Both the position numbers and the translations under genes were made by a program. The notes beneath the pieces were generated by a model, which did no database searches, was not told the origin of the DNA, and saw only the letters and a program-made list of their open reading frames with translations. Shown piece after piece: positions 22,881 to 31,019 of a stretch of 37,030 nt of DNA. Source of the DNA: a virus; the IMG/VR virus record IMGVR_UViG_3300008107_000159, positions 1 to 37,030 of that record. The stretch is one strand, 5' to 3'. Positions within the stretch are counted from its first letter, which is position 1; each line of letters begins with the position of its first letter.

Positions 22881-23590
22881 CAGAAGTTACCTGCGTAGAT
22901 GTTGTAACGCTGGTGGGTTGCAACCAGCGAGTACGGCATGGACATCACGTCATCTGGGTTGTTGATGCGCTTCAGATTCCGCTTAGATGTCATTGCGATC
23001 CGCGTTACCTGCGGCATGGGCTCAACACCAAACTCGTTGGCAATCTCCATCGCCAAGTTGTACTTAAACGCCCGCAGGTAGCCCGGCGGGAAGGATAATA
23101 CGGTGTTGAGCGTAGCTGGCTTATCCAGCTGCTGCACCGACACAAAATGCCATTCCAAAAGCCGCGTAGGCTTTGGATAGATGGTCATCGTGATGTTGGG
23201 GAACGTATTGTTGACGAACATGACCTGCGGATACGTGCTGGTCACGGTCTTAACCGCAATGCCATCGTACTGCTGCTGGTTGATCAGCTTAATGCCGTAC
23301 GAGACGTTGGTCTGCGGGTCACGGAAATACGTCGCATCGTCAATCAGAATCGGACGATTGCCGACAAAGTTGCCGGTCGGCCCTAACGTGCGGGTAATCG
23401 TATCGGTTGGCCAGTTAAACACCTGATCTTCCGTACAGAAGACGGCCAAACGCTCGGTATTCCACGAATCAATCATCTGATTCATGGCGGTCAGCGCATC
23501 TTGCGCTGCTTGCGGGGAAGGCTCTTCACCTTCAGCCAGCTGGCCGATAAGCCGGAGGGCCGCTTTAATCTGGTCGAAGGCGGTTGCCAT
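22880..23590 (-). CDS. P22 gp4-like head-to-tail adaptor
   Basis: 236 aa. The N-terminal helices AALRLIGQLAEGEEPSPQAA and ALTAMNQMIDSWNTERL are the hallmark of gp4-type adaptor proteins, which bind under the portal ring and take up gp10. A beta-rich middle (VMFVNNTFPNITMTIYPKP) and a helical end follow, containing FPPGYLRAFKYNLAMEIANE. Longer than P22 gp4 (about 166 aa), as in many environmental phages. Gene order portal...gp4-gp10 is conserved. I see no clear peptidoglycan hydrolase motif. Confidence 0.82.
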   Translation of the reverse strand: MATAFDQIKAALRLIGQLAEGEEPSPQAAQDALTAMNQMIDSWNTERLAVFCTEDQVFNWPTDTITRTLGPTGNFVGNRPILIDDATYFRDPQTNVSYGIKLINQQQYDGIAVKTVTSTYPQVMFVNNTFPNITMTIYPKPTRLLEWHFVSVQQLDKPATLNTVLSFPPGYLRAFKYNLAMEIANEFGVEPMPQVTRIAMTSKRNLKRINNPDDVMSMPYSLVATHQRYNIYAGNF

Positions 23591-23599
23591 TCAAGCTCC

Positions 23600-23800
23600 T
23601 TATTCTGCCGCTGCTACCTCTACAGGTGGGCGGCTACGACGACGTTTGGGTTCCAGCTCGTTGACTGGCGCCGCTTCTTCGAGAGCCGAAGGCGTGTCGG
23701 GATTATACCGTTCCCATCCGTTTTGTTCATCAAATTCGGCTTCCATCGCCATTGTGGCTACTTTGGATCCGTGAACCGGGTGTCGGAGATAAATTGTCAT
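23600..23800 (-). CDS. Small phage protein (66 aa), MTIYLRHPVHG type
   Basis: Starts MTIYLRHPVHGSKVATMAME and then AEFDEQNGWERYNPDTP, a pattern I know from small proteins in virion gene clusters. The C-terminus is Pro/Arg-rich (PKRRRSRPP). There is no Shine-Dalgarno; the ATG lies only 7 nt after a stable hairpin (23808-23827), so initiation may be coupled or structure-dependent. Function unknown. Confidence 0.78.
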   Translation of the reverse strand: MTIYLRHPVHGSKVATMAMEAEFDEQNGWERYNPDTPSALEEAAPVNELEPKRRRSRPPVEVAAAE

Positions 23801-23807
23801 AGGGTGT

Positions 23808-23827
23808 ATAGGGGCCGAAGCCCCTAT
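23808..23827 (-). terminator. C(UUCG)G hairpin downstream of the 94-aa gene
   Basis: An 8-bp stem (ATAGGGGC with GCCCCTAT) closes a TTCG loop when read on the - strand, the extra-stable cUUCGg tetraloop. On the + strand it is followed by six T's, so it is also a proper rightward terminator. Leftward it lacks a U-tract and may act as an attenuator or mRNA stabiliser. Confidence 0.65.
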
Positions 23828-23830
23828 TTT

Positions 23831-24115
23831 TTAAGCAACAACAGCAAATTGCCACTTCGTGCCGTCAGACACAAACAGCTTGCCAGCGCCTGTTGCGTTG
23901 CTGGTGGTGCCGATTGAACCTTTAGGTGCGGAAGTAGTGGTGGAGTTAGCGGTAATTGCGGTAGTCAGAAAATACAAGCCAGCGGTTGCATTAGCGACGA
24001 CTGCACTTGTGGTAGCAGTAGACGTAATGGTCGGGGCAGTAATTGCACCGGTAACCGATACGCTTTCAAACTCTGGATCTGAGTACGCAACACCAACAGC
24101 TTTAGTGTTAGGCAT
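23831..24115 (-). CDS. Hypothetical virion protein (94 aa)
   Basis: Starts MPNTKAVGVAYSDPEFESVS, then VTGAITAPTITSTATTSAVV and a Thr/Ala/Ser-rich, nearly uncharged region ending GKLFVSDGTKWQFAVVA. The GKLFVSDGTKW end is common in small phage surface proteins. Lying just after the coat gene and bordered by strong hairpins, it may be a head decoration or fibre-like protein made in quantity. Confidence 0.72.
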   Translation of the reverse strand: MPNTKAVGVAYSDPEFESVSVTGAITAPTITSTATTSAVVANATAGLYFLTTAITANSTTTSAPKGSIGTTSNATGAGKLFVSDGTKWQFAVVA

Positions 24116-24133
24116 GATCTATCCTTTAAATAA

Positions 24134-24151
24134 CGGGGGCCGAAGCCCCCG
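24134..24151 (-). terminator. C(UUCG)G hairpin downstream of the 137-aa gene
   Basis: A 7-bp stem CGGGGGC/GCCCCCG with a TTCG loop on the - strand, followed by TTATTT. It starts 6 bp after the stop codon. This is the second of three matching hairpins and the one with the best leftward U-rich tail; it could partly terminate late transcription. Confidence 0.6.
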
Positions 24152-24156
24152 AGGTT

Positions 24157-24570
24157 TTAGCCGATGCGGTACAGAGTCCAAGTACCAACGCCGCTCTTGC
24201 GAGCACGGAAGATTTGCGCCGTGCCAGCAGTTGCAACAACGGTCATCAGACCAACCAGTGTCCAACCAGTGTTGGTTACCAGTGTGATCACACCTGAGCT
24301 GGAGCCGTCAACGTTAACTACCGAGAAGTCAAACGAAACGCCTGGCTTGTCGGAGTTAGGCAGTGCAGCTTCCAGATCAGCTACGGTTGGCAGCGTGTAG
24401 CTGGCAGCCGATGCGCCTGGGCTGCCGAGCAGAATGCCGTTAAGCACTTGCGCTGCGGTCAGCGTTGCGGTTGCAGTAGCCGTTGCCGGTACTGGGATAA
24501 CTTGAAAATTGGTTTCGTTGAGGTTGCCATCACCAATCTGATAGCCGCCTGCGCCGTTAGGAAGAGCCAT
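24157..24570 (-). CDS. Hypothetical virion protein downstream of coat (137 aa)
   Basis: Starts MALPNGAGGYQIGDGNLNET and ends ARKSGVGTWTLYRIG. Contains SASYTLPTVADLEAALPN and FDFSVVNVDGSSSGVITLVT. Ala/Thr/Gly-rich and beta-strand prone, like capsid decoration proteins, and encoded directly after the coat gene. AAGGA lies 7 nt before the ATG. Role inferred from position. Confidence 0.75.
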   Translation of the reverse strand: MALPNGAGGYQIGDGNLNETNFQVIPVPATATATATLTAAQVLNGILLGSPGASAASYTLPTVADLEAALPNSDKPGVSFDFSVVNVDGSSSGVITLVTNTGWTLVGLMTVVATAGTAQIFRARKSGVGTWTLYRIG

Positions 24571-24599
24571 GATGAATTCCTTTCAAATAGAGTCGTCAA

Positions 24600-24617
24600 T
24601 GGGGGCCGAAGCCCCCA
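24600..24617 (-). terminator. C(UUCG)G hairpin directly after the coat gene
   Basis: TGGGGGC/GCCCCCA, a 7-bp stem with a TTCG loop on the - strand, located 7 bp after the coat stop codon. No U-tract follows leftward. It may protect the coat mRNA 3' end from exonucleases or lower downstream expression. Confidence 0.6.
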
Positions 24618-24624
24618 CCAGTGC

Positions 24625-25827
24625 TTAGCCCCAGAGGCGGCAAGCCATTTGTGGACGGATGGTGCTGTAGCCGTACAGAACGTCGATACGGCAAGGCAGA
24701 CGGTCGTTGTTGATGTCGTACTGACGAACAACACGCATCGAAATACCGTTGTGAACTTGGCGAGAAGCCATGTCCACGCCTTGTGGCATCAACAGGTCGG
24801 CGGTTGCGAAGGTGATCGCATCCTTGTGATAGACCAAGTTCTGTGGGTAGGCAGTAGCAGCCGAACCCAACATAGTGACTACAGCGCTTGCTGCAGGCAG
24901 CGTGGTCACGGTAGCCAGTGCTTGGCTTGCCGAGTACAGCGCTGGGAAGATCGACAGGGTTGCAGTCGACGAACCGGTAGCAGCAGCAGTTACGGTGAAC
25001 TGTTGCAGCGAACCAGTCGACTCACGGGTTTGTGGGTTGACAGCAAACACGCCAGCGATGGTGAACACGTCGCCAACGTTCCAAGTCTTGCTCGAGCCGG
25101 TAAAGCTGATTGGCAGAGTGGACTGACCTTCGGTCGTAACAGTTGAAGTCACGGTGATCGAAGTACCCCAGTCACCGTTGGTGTGCTGCTTGATCGACTG
25201 AGACATGTTGACTTCGTCAAAGCCGAGCACGCCCATGCCCATCATGCCGTTCTTGAACTGGCGGCTGATGGTGTCGGTTGGGTTGAACAGACCTTTCATG
25301 CCTTCAACCAGACCAGCGTTAGCGGCTGGGTTAACGGTTGCGTAGCGTGGCGCCATCACAGCAGCGTTTTCGTTCAGCTTCTGCTGAGCTTGCAACAGAA
25401 CGAGCGAAGTTGATGGGGTGGTGCCAGGTGTGCCGACCGAGTTACCGATGTTTTTGTATGCGTTAGCAACGTCAGCATCGATGCTGGAGGCCAGCTGCGA
25501 AATACGAGGCTTCAATACACGCTCTGCAAAGTCATCCAACTGCATGGTGAGTTCAGCGGAGGTGAAGTTCACGCCGATGTGCTTCTGCGAAGCAACAGTC
25601 AGGGTGGTGAACTGTTCGTTGTCGTCCTGCACTTGCAGAGCGGCACCGTCGGTTACCAACGCGCGATCTGGTAAACGGATACGCAGTGTGGAACCAATTT
25701 TTGCGCCTTCAACGGCGAAAGAGTCGTCGTATTGACGGTTAACGTTACGAGTGAGCACCAGGTTGTTCTCGAGGATTTCGAGAGCTTTACGGGTGATCAT
25801 GTCGATGGTAAGAATCGAGTTTGCCAT
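24625..25827 (-). CDS. Major capsid (coat) protein, P22 gp5-like
   Basis: 400 aa, near the P22 coat size (about 430). Starts MANSILTIDMITRKALEILE, then NNLVLTRNVNRQYDDSFA and KIGSTLRIRLPDRALV, the P22-coat family opening. A middle insertion-like beta region (about 225-300) corresponds to the telokin/I-domain position. The end contains GISMRVVRQYDINNDRLPCR and DVLYGYSTIRP, both typical. It assembles the T=7-type shell with the scaffold encoded just upstream. AGGA lies 8 nt before the ATG, and a stable hairpin follows the stop. Confidence 0.94.
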   Translation of the reverse strand: MANSILTIDMITRKALEILENNLVLTRNVNRQYDDSFAVEGAKIGSTLRIRLPDRALVTDGAALQVQDDNEQFTTLTVASQKHIGVNFTSAELTMQLDDFAERVLKPRISQLASSIDADVANAYKNIGNSVGTPGTTPSTSLVLLQAQQKLNENAAVMAPRYATVNPAANAGLVEGMKGLFNPTDTISRQFKNGMMGMGVLGFDEVNMSQSIKQHTNGDWGTSITVTSTVTTEGQSTLPISFTGSSKTWNVGDVFTIAGVFAVNPQTRESTGSLQQFTVTAAATGSSTATLSIFPALYSASQALATVTTLPAASAVVTMLGSAATAYPQNLVYHKDAITFATADLLMPQGVDMASRQVHNGISMRVVRQYDINNDRLPCRIDVLYGYSTIRPQMACRLWG

Positions 25828-25846
25828 GATTTATATCCTAAAAAAG

Positions 25847-26632
25847 TTAGCGATTACGTTGAGCTTCCCACTTCTTCATTTGGCGCTGGCGATCCGCCTC
25901 AATCCACTCAGACGTACTCATGTTTTTAATTGCACGAGGGTCAGTCGTATCATAAGACGGCGATCCAGAGCCTCTACCCGATATGGGCGCGATAGGCGGT
26001 GGGGCGCTTGTCGTTTTCTTCAAAACCGGCTCAGAAGCAATCTTTGCTTCAATTCGGCCAATTTCTTTAGCCTGTAAGATGGGCGAATTCAGTGCGGCAA
26101 TACGCGCGGCTTCTTTCGGATTTGAGCCCAAGTAATACGCAATATCAGGGCCAATATCCGACGCTTGAATCGTCTCAGCCATCGCGTTAGAGATTGGCAG
26201 CTTTGGGTTGTAGGCGACTTGTTCAAAGTCGTCGTACTTACCTCGCGCCTCTTCTTCCCTATCGTGATACGCCTCAAGCAGATCCATTTTCTGCCGTTCG
26301 AGTTCACGCTGAGCCAGCAGCTCTTCAGCTTTGCGCGTTGCTAGTGCATCGGCATACGCATCGACTGAATCAAACTGTTCTGGCGGCGGTAACTCTGCAG
26401 GTGCAGGTGCTGTTTGCACTTTGCGACTCTGCTCGCGTTCCCACTTCCTTTGCTCTCTTGCAAGCCTTTTGCCTACGATGGCATCCAATTCTTCTTGTGT
26501 GAAGGTCTTGGTCTGCTGCTCGTTTGGCTGGTCATTCTCCGGCGCTAGTGTTTCTTCAGCTACAGGCTCTGCCGTCGGTGCCTGTTCTGGCGCGGGTGAA
26601 TCCGCTAACTGATTTTGAAGCTCGTCTGACAT
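25847..26632 (-). CDS. Scaffolding protein, P22 gp8-like position
   Basis: 261 aa, highly charged and Gln/Glu/Ala/Pro-rich. The N-terminal about 45 residues are disordered and acidic; then FTQEELDAIVGKRLAREQRK and a long coiled-coil region (about 100-135); Pro-rich linker SAPPPIAPISG. The C-terminus ADRQRQMKKWEAQRNR is a basic helix like the coat-binding end of P22 scaffold. Lies immediately before the coat gene. It directs procapsid assembly and is then removed. Confidence 0.87.
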   Translation of the reverse strand: MSDELQNQLADSPAPEQAPTAEPVAEETLAPENDQPNEQQTKTFTQEELDAIVGKRLAREQRKWEREQSRKVQTAPAPAELPPPEQFDSVDAYADALATRKAEELLAQRELERQKMDLLEAYHDREEEARGKYDDFEQVAYNPKLPISNAMAETIQASDIGPDIAYYLGSNPKEAARIAALNSPILQAKEIGRIEAKIASEPVLKKTTSAPPPIAPISGRGSGSPSYDTTDPRAIKNMSTSEWIEADRQRQMKKWEAQRNR

Positions 26633-26686
26633 TGTCGATTCCTAAAGAATCCCTAACGTACCGCGTTAGTTCGGTTTGGGGAGAAT

Positions 26687-26953
26687 TTACTCCCAAATTA
26701 CTGTTGCAGCAACTGTTCCGCCAATCGCCACATAAATTCCGTCTCGGGCGTACGCCCCGTCAAGCGGCAACATATACGATGTCGCGGCGGCGGGGGTAAA
26801 CACGCCCAGAATAGTTTTGGTGGTTGTCGCAGCTGCCGAGTCGTAGACCGTGATGGTCGGCGTGCTCGATGCGGCGCTAACGAATATGCCTTTCAGCTTA
26901 CCGGCCATCGGCTTGATGTTGGTAGACGCGGTGATGTAGGTGTAATTTGCCAT
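26687..26953 (-). CDS. Hypothetical virion-region protein (88 aa)
   Basis: Reads MANYTYITASTNIKPMAGKL and then GIFVSAASSTPTITVYDSAA, ending GGTVAATVIWE. A small beta-sandwich-like protein of a kind common among environmental phages. The 54-bp gap to the scaffold gene contains two small inverted repeats (CTAACG/CGTTAG and GATTC/GAATC). Function unknown. Confidence 0.75.
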   Translation of the reverse strand: MANYTYITASTNIKPMAGKLKGIFVSAASSTPTITVYDSAAATTTKTILGVFTPAAATSYMLPLDGAYARDGIYVAIGGTVAATVIWE

Positions 26954-26955
26954 GA

Positions 26956-27735
26956 TTAGTTTGTGGTGTTTTTAACCAAAAGAATAATGAACATGCAAGA
27001 AACGCCATTGTTAGCCGCGCTGCCTACACCGGTAGCTTCAATATCGGTTTTCTCTTCTATCCGCAACGGGTACTCAAACACATAGTCTGCTACACCGTTG
27101 TTGACCGTGGTGACCGCTGCGGTGCGACGGATACCGTCGGTGCCTGCAGTTAACAGCCGCCCGCGAACTTGGGTTGAGCCGGTAACTTGGCCCGCAGAAA
27201 ACAGCCCTTGCGACAGATAGCCGGTGTAGCCTGCCGGAATCGTGTAATGGCCGGTAACGGTGTTATTAAAGTCGTACTTGATAATGTTGTAGGTGGTTGC
27301 CGGTACACCGGAAGTCACCGTGCCGGTGCCAATATAGATGTCACCTGCGGCTGACTCTGTGCTACCTGCGGTCGCTACATAAGCGTAATTGACCCGCAAA
27401 AACGACTTCGACGTCAGCACTTCGGTTAACCCGTTTAGCGTCACCGTGTCCGTTATTTCGGCGTAGTTGGCGTCAAGCCCTTGAATGACGATCGTTCTTG
27501 CGCCAGTGCCTGCCGAGGTGTCGTTGGCGTTGGTCGAACTTACCTTCATCTGCAACGCAGCGTTTGGGTGCGCGATGATGGACGGCAGCGGCCAGACGGT
27601 TACTTCAGTCGTGTCAACATCCGCGTTGTAACCAAACACGGTGACATTACGGTGGTTAGGAATCTCGCTGCGTGAGACTTGTAGCTCAAACGGCTCGTTC
27701 TTACCAAATTTTGTCTGAGAAACCGGTGCGGTCAT
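26956..27735 (-). CDS. Hypothetical structural protein (259 aa)
   Basis: Beta-rich, Thr/Val-rich: FGYNADVDTTEVTVWP, ARTIVIQGLDANYAEITDTV, TLNGLTEVLTSKSFLRVNYA and a C-terminal EYPLRIEEKTDIEATGVGS. This layout resembles uncharacterised virion proteins of aquatic phages, possibly a head spike or vertex protein. Starts overlapping the upstream gene by 4 bp (ATGA) and ends 2 bp before the next ATG. Confidence 0.72.
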   Translation of the reverse strand: MTAPVSQTKFGKNEPFELQVSRSEIPNHRNVTVFGYNADVDTTEVTVWPLPSIIAHPNAALQMKVSSTNANDTSAGTGARTIVIQGLDANYAEITDTVTLNGLTEVLTSKSFLRVNYAYVATAGSTESAAGDIYIGTGTVTSGVPATTYNIIKYDFNNTVTGHYTIPAGYTGYLSQGLFSAGQVTGSTQVRGRLLTAGTDGIRRTAAVTTVNNGVADYVFEYPLRIEEKTDIEATGVGSAANNGVSCMFIILLVKNTTN

Positions 27736-28094
27736 GCCAAGAACCTTAGTTTGTACAGCGTGGACAGGTACAGCCCAACAATTTCATCGATGATGTTTTG
27801 CAGCGGGCTGTCCGACTTATCGACCACCTTGTACCGCATCTCTTCAATTTCTTCAAGCTGGTCTTGCAAGAATTCCACAATGTTGCCTGGCTTTTTGGTT
27901 GACTGCAGCGAAATAGCGCCGATCAGCCCGTGACGGCCTTGGTAGGCTTCCGCAAACTTGTCCGCCAGATCAACAATCTCGTCGTAAAACGTGTTCAGCG
28001 CCATGTGCTTCGAGAAGCTACGGGTGTTCAGATGCACCGAATGAGCCACATCGCGGCCCAAAAACAGGATGCCTACAAAGTTTGCGCAGCTCAT
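27732..28094 (-). CDS. DUF5856-like four-helix protein (120 aa)
   Basis: Contains FVGILFLGRDVAHSVHLNTR, SFSKHMALNTFYDEIVDLAD and KFAEAYQGRHGLIGAI, a His/Asp/Glu-bearing helical pattern that I associate with DUF5856, which looks like a small ferritin/Dps-type helical bundle. The metal-binding potential of H17, H21 and H30 and of the E/D residues is a guess. ATGA overlap with the portal stop. Role in the head cluster unknown. Confidence 0.72.
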   Translation of the reverse strand: MSCANFVGILFLGRDVAHSVHLNTRSFSKHMALNTFYDEIVDLADKFAEAYQGRHGLIGAISLQSTKKPGNIVEFLQDQLEEIEEMRYKVVDKSDSPLQNIIDEIVGLYLSTLYKLRFLA

Positions 28095-30379
28095 AGTCGT
28101 GGTTCCTCAGGCGGCATATTCAGCATTTCAGGTGGCATTTCAGCCGATTCTGGGGGCATCATGCCCATTTCCGGCGGCATTTGTTGCATGTCAGGGGGCA
28201 TCATGCCCATTTCCTCGCCCATCATGGGCATTTCGCCCGGCAGCTCTAGCCCACCTTCGCTCATCGCCAAGTCGCCGGTGCTCATGATGTCGCGCAGGGT
28301 CTGCATGACGACGTCCTGCACCTGATCGGGCGACATAGCGGCGCCAACAGCCGACAGGCGCTGTGTTTCGGCCTGATACGCCTTGATCTCGGCTTCGAAG
28401 TTCTTGCGCTCCATATCCTGCACCTCGACCGACTGGCCGACGTTTTGCAGCATTTGTTGCATTTGCTGCAGTTCTTGGCCCATCGCTTCCATCTGCTGCT
28501 TGGCCATCTGCATCTCGGGCGACTCGTCGCTGCCTTCCATAATCTTCGGATCGATGATCTTGGCAAAGCGTGCTGCCATCTCCTGCGCACCAGGCCAGTC
28601 CATGTTCTTGATGAACAAGTCGCCTGCAACCTGCCAGAGTTGCGGGTTGGATTGCAGGATCATGCCCATTGCGTCCAGTGCTTCCTGACGCTTGGTCAGA
28701 TAGGACGGGCCGGTGGTCACCACCACGTCGTACTTACCGACGCTGGGGTTGTAAATCTTATCGATGACGATGTCGTTCTGGTCACGAATCTCTTTGACCG
28801 CTTCTTGCTGCATCGGGTCGAGCTTGACCATCTCGGTGTCACCATCAACACCGATAATGCGAGCAATGCGTTGGGTGTCGTAAATCTTCGGGATCAGGCC
28901 AACAATTTGACGGGTAACGTGCCTAATAGCCCGCGCCAGATTGTCCACGTAATGATAAGTGCCAGTATCAGACTGACGCTCGCGCGCCAAAATCGCTTTG
29001 CCGGATCGCTCGTTAGACGTTGCGCCCAAGCTCGTATCGTACTGGCCAGTCGTTGACTTGATATCATCAGACGCCCCCATCTTGGCTTGGATCAGCCCTG
29101 TCTGCGGCAGCGGCGGTGCGGCGCGCTGCGGTAGCGGCAGCACGGCACCCGAACCATCCGTTACATCAGGGTTGACCTCCAAATACGGCCAGTTCTGCGT
29201 GTTGGCCGTCTTCCACTGCATCTCATAGCCTTCAAACTGGCCGCCATACCCAATAAACGGTGCCTTGGGCGCCAAGGCCAGCATTTCAGCTTCTTGGCTT
29301 GTCCAGTAGTTGTACATGCGCTGGGCATCCTTGGCGTTACGCACCAGACCCGATATGTACAGCTTACCGTCAACTTCAAATTCGTTACCAATGACACGCA
29401 CCACCGGAATCCAGTGGCCTGCCCAGTCGTTTGACTCGAGCATCTCGTAGCCGTTGGTCTTGCACCACTTGACCCGTTTGGCATTCACCTCGCGAGTGCG
29501 GATAGGCTTGATGCCCATCTGCTTCATCTGCTTGGCCTCGGGCGAACCTTCAAACGCCGTGATGTTGCCGGGGTACAGGTGCAGCGTGGCCTTCTCATAC
29601 TCGATGTAGTAATACTCAGCAATCCTCACGGTATCCTGGTTGATCCAGACCGAGATCGACTGGTCGCCCACGCCTTGCGCCTGTAGCGTCGAGAGCGGGC
29701 TGGCGTCTGGGAACATGCGCTCGTAGTCGGAACGCTGCAAATCTTCGGTGATGAAGCACCATTTAGCATCCGCACCGCATGGGTCTTGAATGGTTGGGTC
29801 CATGTAGACCGAAAAGCTGTTGCGGATGCGTGCGATCTTGATGTCTTGATCGAACGTGTCGTCGTCGCAGTATTCCGTCAGGATGCGGATGTACCCTTCG
29901 CCGTAGCTGACTTGGTTCTCGCAGGCGGTGTCGTAGGCGACGTCGGCGTCCGAGATGTACTCGATGTGCCTGACCATGCCGTTGTAGATTTCGGCAACTT
30001 CAGGGTCGGCGCGGTCGTCAGCGGGTATAACTTTGCCGCTCGGACGGTTTTGTCTTTGGTCATTGGTGACCTGCCGTACGTGCTGGGGCAGCTTGTTGAT
30101 CGTCAGCGTCGGGCGGGCGTTGATGGTCTGCCCTTGCACGGCGCCACGCGTTGCCAACACGTCCGCTGGCCACTGCCAGTGGTTATCAGGTGATCCTGCA
30201 TAGAAGCGCAGGTCGTCTAGTTCGTCTTCTCGGCTCTCAGACAGCGCAGAAATGGCCATAGTCAGCCGCTTGCGCATGGTCGACAACACATCCTGTGTGT
30301 CTTTCTTCATGTCGTCTGATGGCGGGTTTCCGCCAATATCAGCGACTTTTGCTGCCTTATTTATGCCGGTGTAGTCCAT
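28091..30379 (-). CDS. Portal protein, P22 gp1-like
   Basis: 762 aa, close to P22 portal (725). Typical segments: LRFYAGSPDNHWQWP (about 57-71), RPTLTINKLPQHVRQVTNDQ and RQNRPSGKVIPADD (about 88-122), NQVSYGEGYIRI, and a long C-terminal helical barrel with Gln/Met-rich coiled coil (about 615-690). The last ~45 residues are Met/Pro/Glu repeats (MPPE units). It forms the dodecameric DNA channel at one vertex, docking terminase and then gp4. Confidence 0.94.
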   Translation of the reverse strand: MDYTGINKAAKVADIGGNPPSDDMKKDTQDVLSTMRKRLTMAISALSESREDELDDLRFYAGSPDNHWQWPADVLATRGAVQGQTINARPTLTINKLPQHVRQVTNDQRQNRPSGKVIPADDRADPEVAEIYNGMVRHIEYISDADVAYDTACENQVSYGEGYIRILTEYCDDDTFDQDIKIARIRNSFSVYMDPTIQDPCGADAKWCFITEDLQRSDYERMFPDASPLSTLQAQGVGDQSISVWINQDTVRIAEYYYIEYEKATLHLYPGNITAFEGSPEAKQMKQMGIKPIRTREVNAKRVKWCKTNGYEMLESNDWAGHWIPVVRVIGNEFEVDGKLYISGLVRNAKDAQRMYNYWTSQEAEMLALAPKAPFIGYGGQFEGYEMQWKTANTQNWPYLEVNPDVTDGSGAVLPLPQRAAPPLPQTGLIQAKMGASDDIKSTTGQYDTSLGATSNERSGKAILARERQSDTGTYHYVDNLARAIRHVTRQIVGLIPKIYDTQRIARIIGVDGDTEMVKLDPMQQEAVKEIRDQNDIVIDKIYNPSVGKYDVVVTTGPSYLTKRQEALDAMGMILQSNPQLWQVAGDLFIKNMDWPGAQEMAARFAKIIDPKIMEGSDESPEMQMAKQQMEAMGQELQQMQQMLQNVGQSVEVQDMERKNFEAEIKAYQAETQRLSAVGAAMSPDQVQDVVMQTLRDIMSTGDLAMSEGGLELPGEMPMMGEEMGMMPPDMQQMPPEMGMMPPESAEMPPEMLNMPPEEPRL

Positions 30380-30709
30380 TTATTCGGTGGCCTGTTGAGG
30401 TCTTGCGGCGTAATCACGCAAATCCTGCTCCATAATCTGATGCAGGCGTTGTTCAGCAGCTAAGGCTTCCTTAACTGTTTTGTACGTCGGAAATTTTATG
30501 CCGGATTTTATGGCAAATCGCATGGCTTGCGGAATATCTCGCACTTGGCCGTGCCAATATGTCGGCAAAATCATGTGCCCGCCGTCCGCGCCAATCACAG
30601 ACCCTTTAAACGTCGTCATCGACCCGTCAGGGTTGCGAAGCCCTTTACCTTGATACAGGTTCGACCGGTGGTAGTCGATGACTGCTTGTTCGGAGGGCGA
30701 AAGTTCCAT
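30380..30709 (-). CDS. Conserved phage protein (109 aa) upstream of portal
   Basis: Contains DGSMTTFKGSVIGADGGHMI, LPTYWHGQVRDIPQAMRFAI and KSGIKFPTYKTVKEALAAEQ, then a C-terminal helix RLHQIMEQDLRDY. I recognise the pattern as recurring near terminase or within larger virion proteins of phages, but not its function. Ends 1 bp before the portal ATG; strict operon spacing. Confidence 0.78.
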   Translation of the reverse strand: MELSPSEQAVIDYHRSNLYQGKGLRNPDGSMTTFKGSVIGADGGHMILPTYWHGQVRDIPQAMRFAIKSGIKFPTYKTVKEALAAEQRLHQIMEQDLRDYAARPQQATE

Positions 30710-30856
30710 TTATTTCATCTTTTTGGCGGGTTTTGCCGCTGCCCGCTTGGTTGCGTACGCGATTGCGACTGCCTGTTTGACCGGCTTGCCGCTCTTGACC
30801 TCGGTACGGATGTTCTGTTTGAAGGCTTTTTCCGATTTTGACTTCATCAGCGGCAT
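30710..30856 (-). CDS. Basic small protein (48 aa), DUF6496-like
   Basis: MPLMKSKSEKAFKQNIRTEV, then KSGKPVKQAVAIAYATKRAA and a Lys/Ala tail. Matches the short DUF6496 pattern (KSKSKKAF...GKP.KQAVAIAY). Very basic. ATG at 30856 has GGGGAAG about 6 nt upstream; the frame extends further 5' but without support. May bind DNA during packaging. Confidence 0.82.
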   Translation of the reverse strand: MPLMKSKSEKAFKQNIRTEVKSGKPVKQAVAIAYATKRAAAKPAKKMK

Positions 30857-30857
30857 G

Positions 30858-31019
30858 TTACTTCCCCTTCTTCGCCGTTTTGGCCGATTGCTTGAACGCT
30901 TTAGCCGTCGGTGCGCCAGCAGCGCCCGGCTTACGCATCTTTTCGCCGCTTCCGGCCTTGATGCGCTCACGTTTAGCGTGAATGTTTGCGTACAGTCCTG
31001 GGCCGCCTGGCTTTTTCAT
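30858..31019 (-). CDS. Basic small protein (53 aa), LYANIHAKR type
   Basis: MKKPGGPGLYANIHAKRERI then KAGSGEKMRKPGAAGAPTAK and AFKQSAKTAKK. This is a widespread short phage protein encoded beside terminase or portal, of unknown function, with about one-quarter Lys/Arg. TGATG overlap with the DUF6321-like gene upstream. Confidence 0.85.
   Translation of the reverse strand: MKKPGGPGLYANIHAKRERIKAGSGEKMRKPGAAGAPTAKAFKQSAKTAKKGK

Noticed and set aside
24448-25146. 232-aa rightward open frame over the coat gene
   Set aside because: Shadow of coat and the 137-aa gene; the real frames on the other strand have motifs and ribosome sites.
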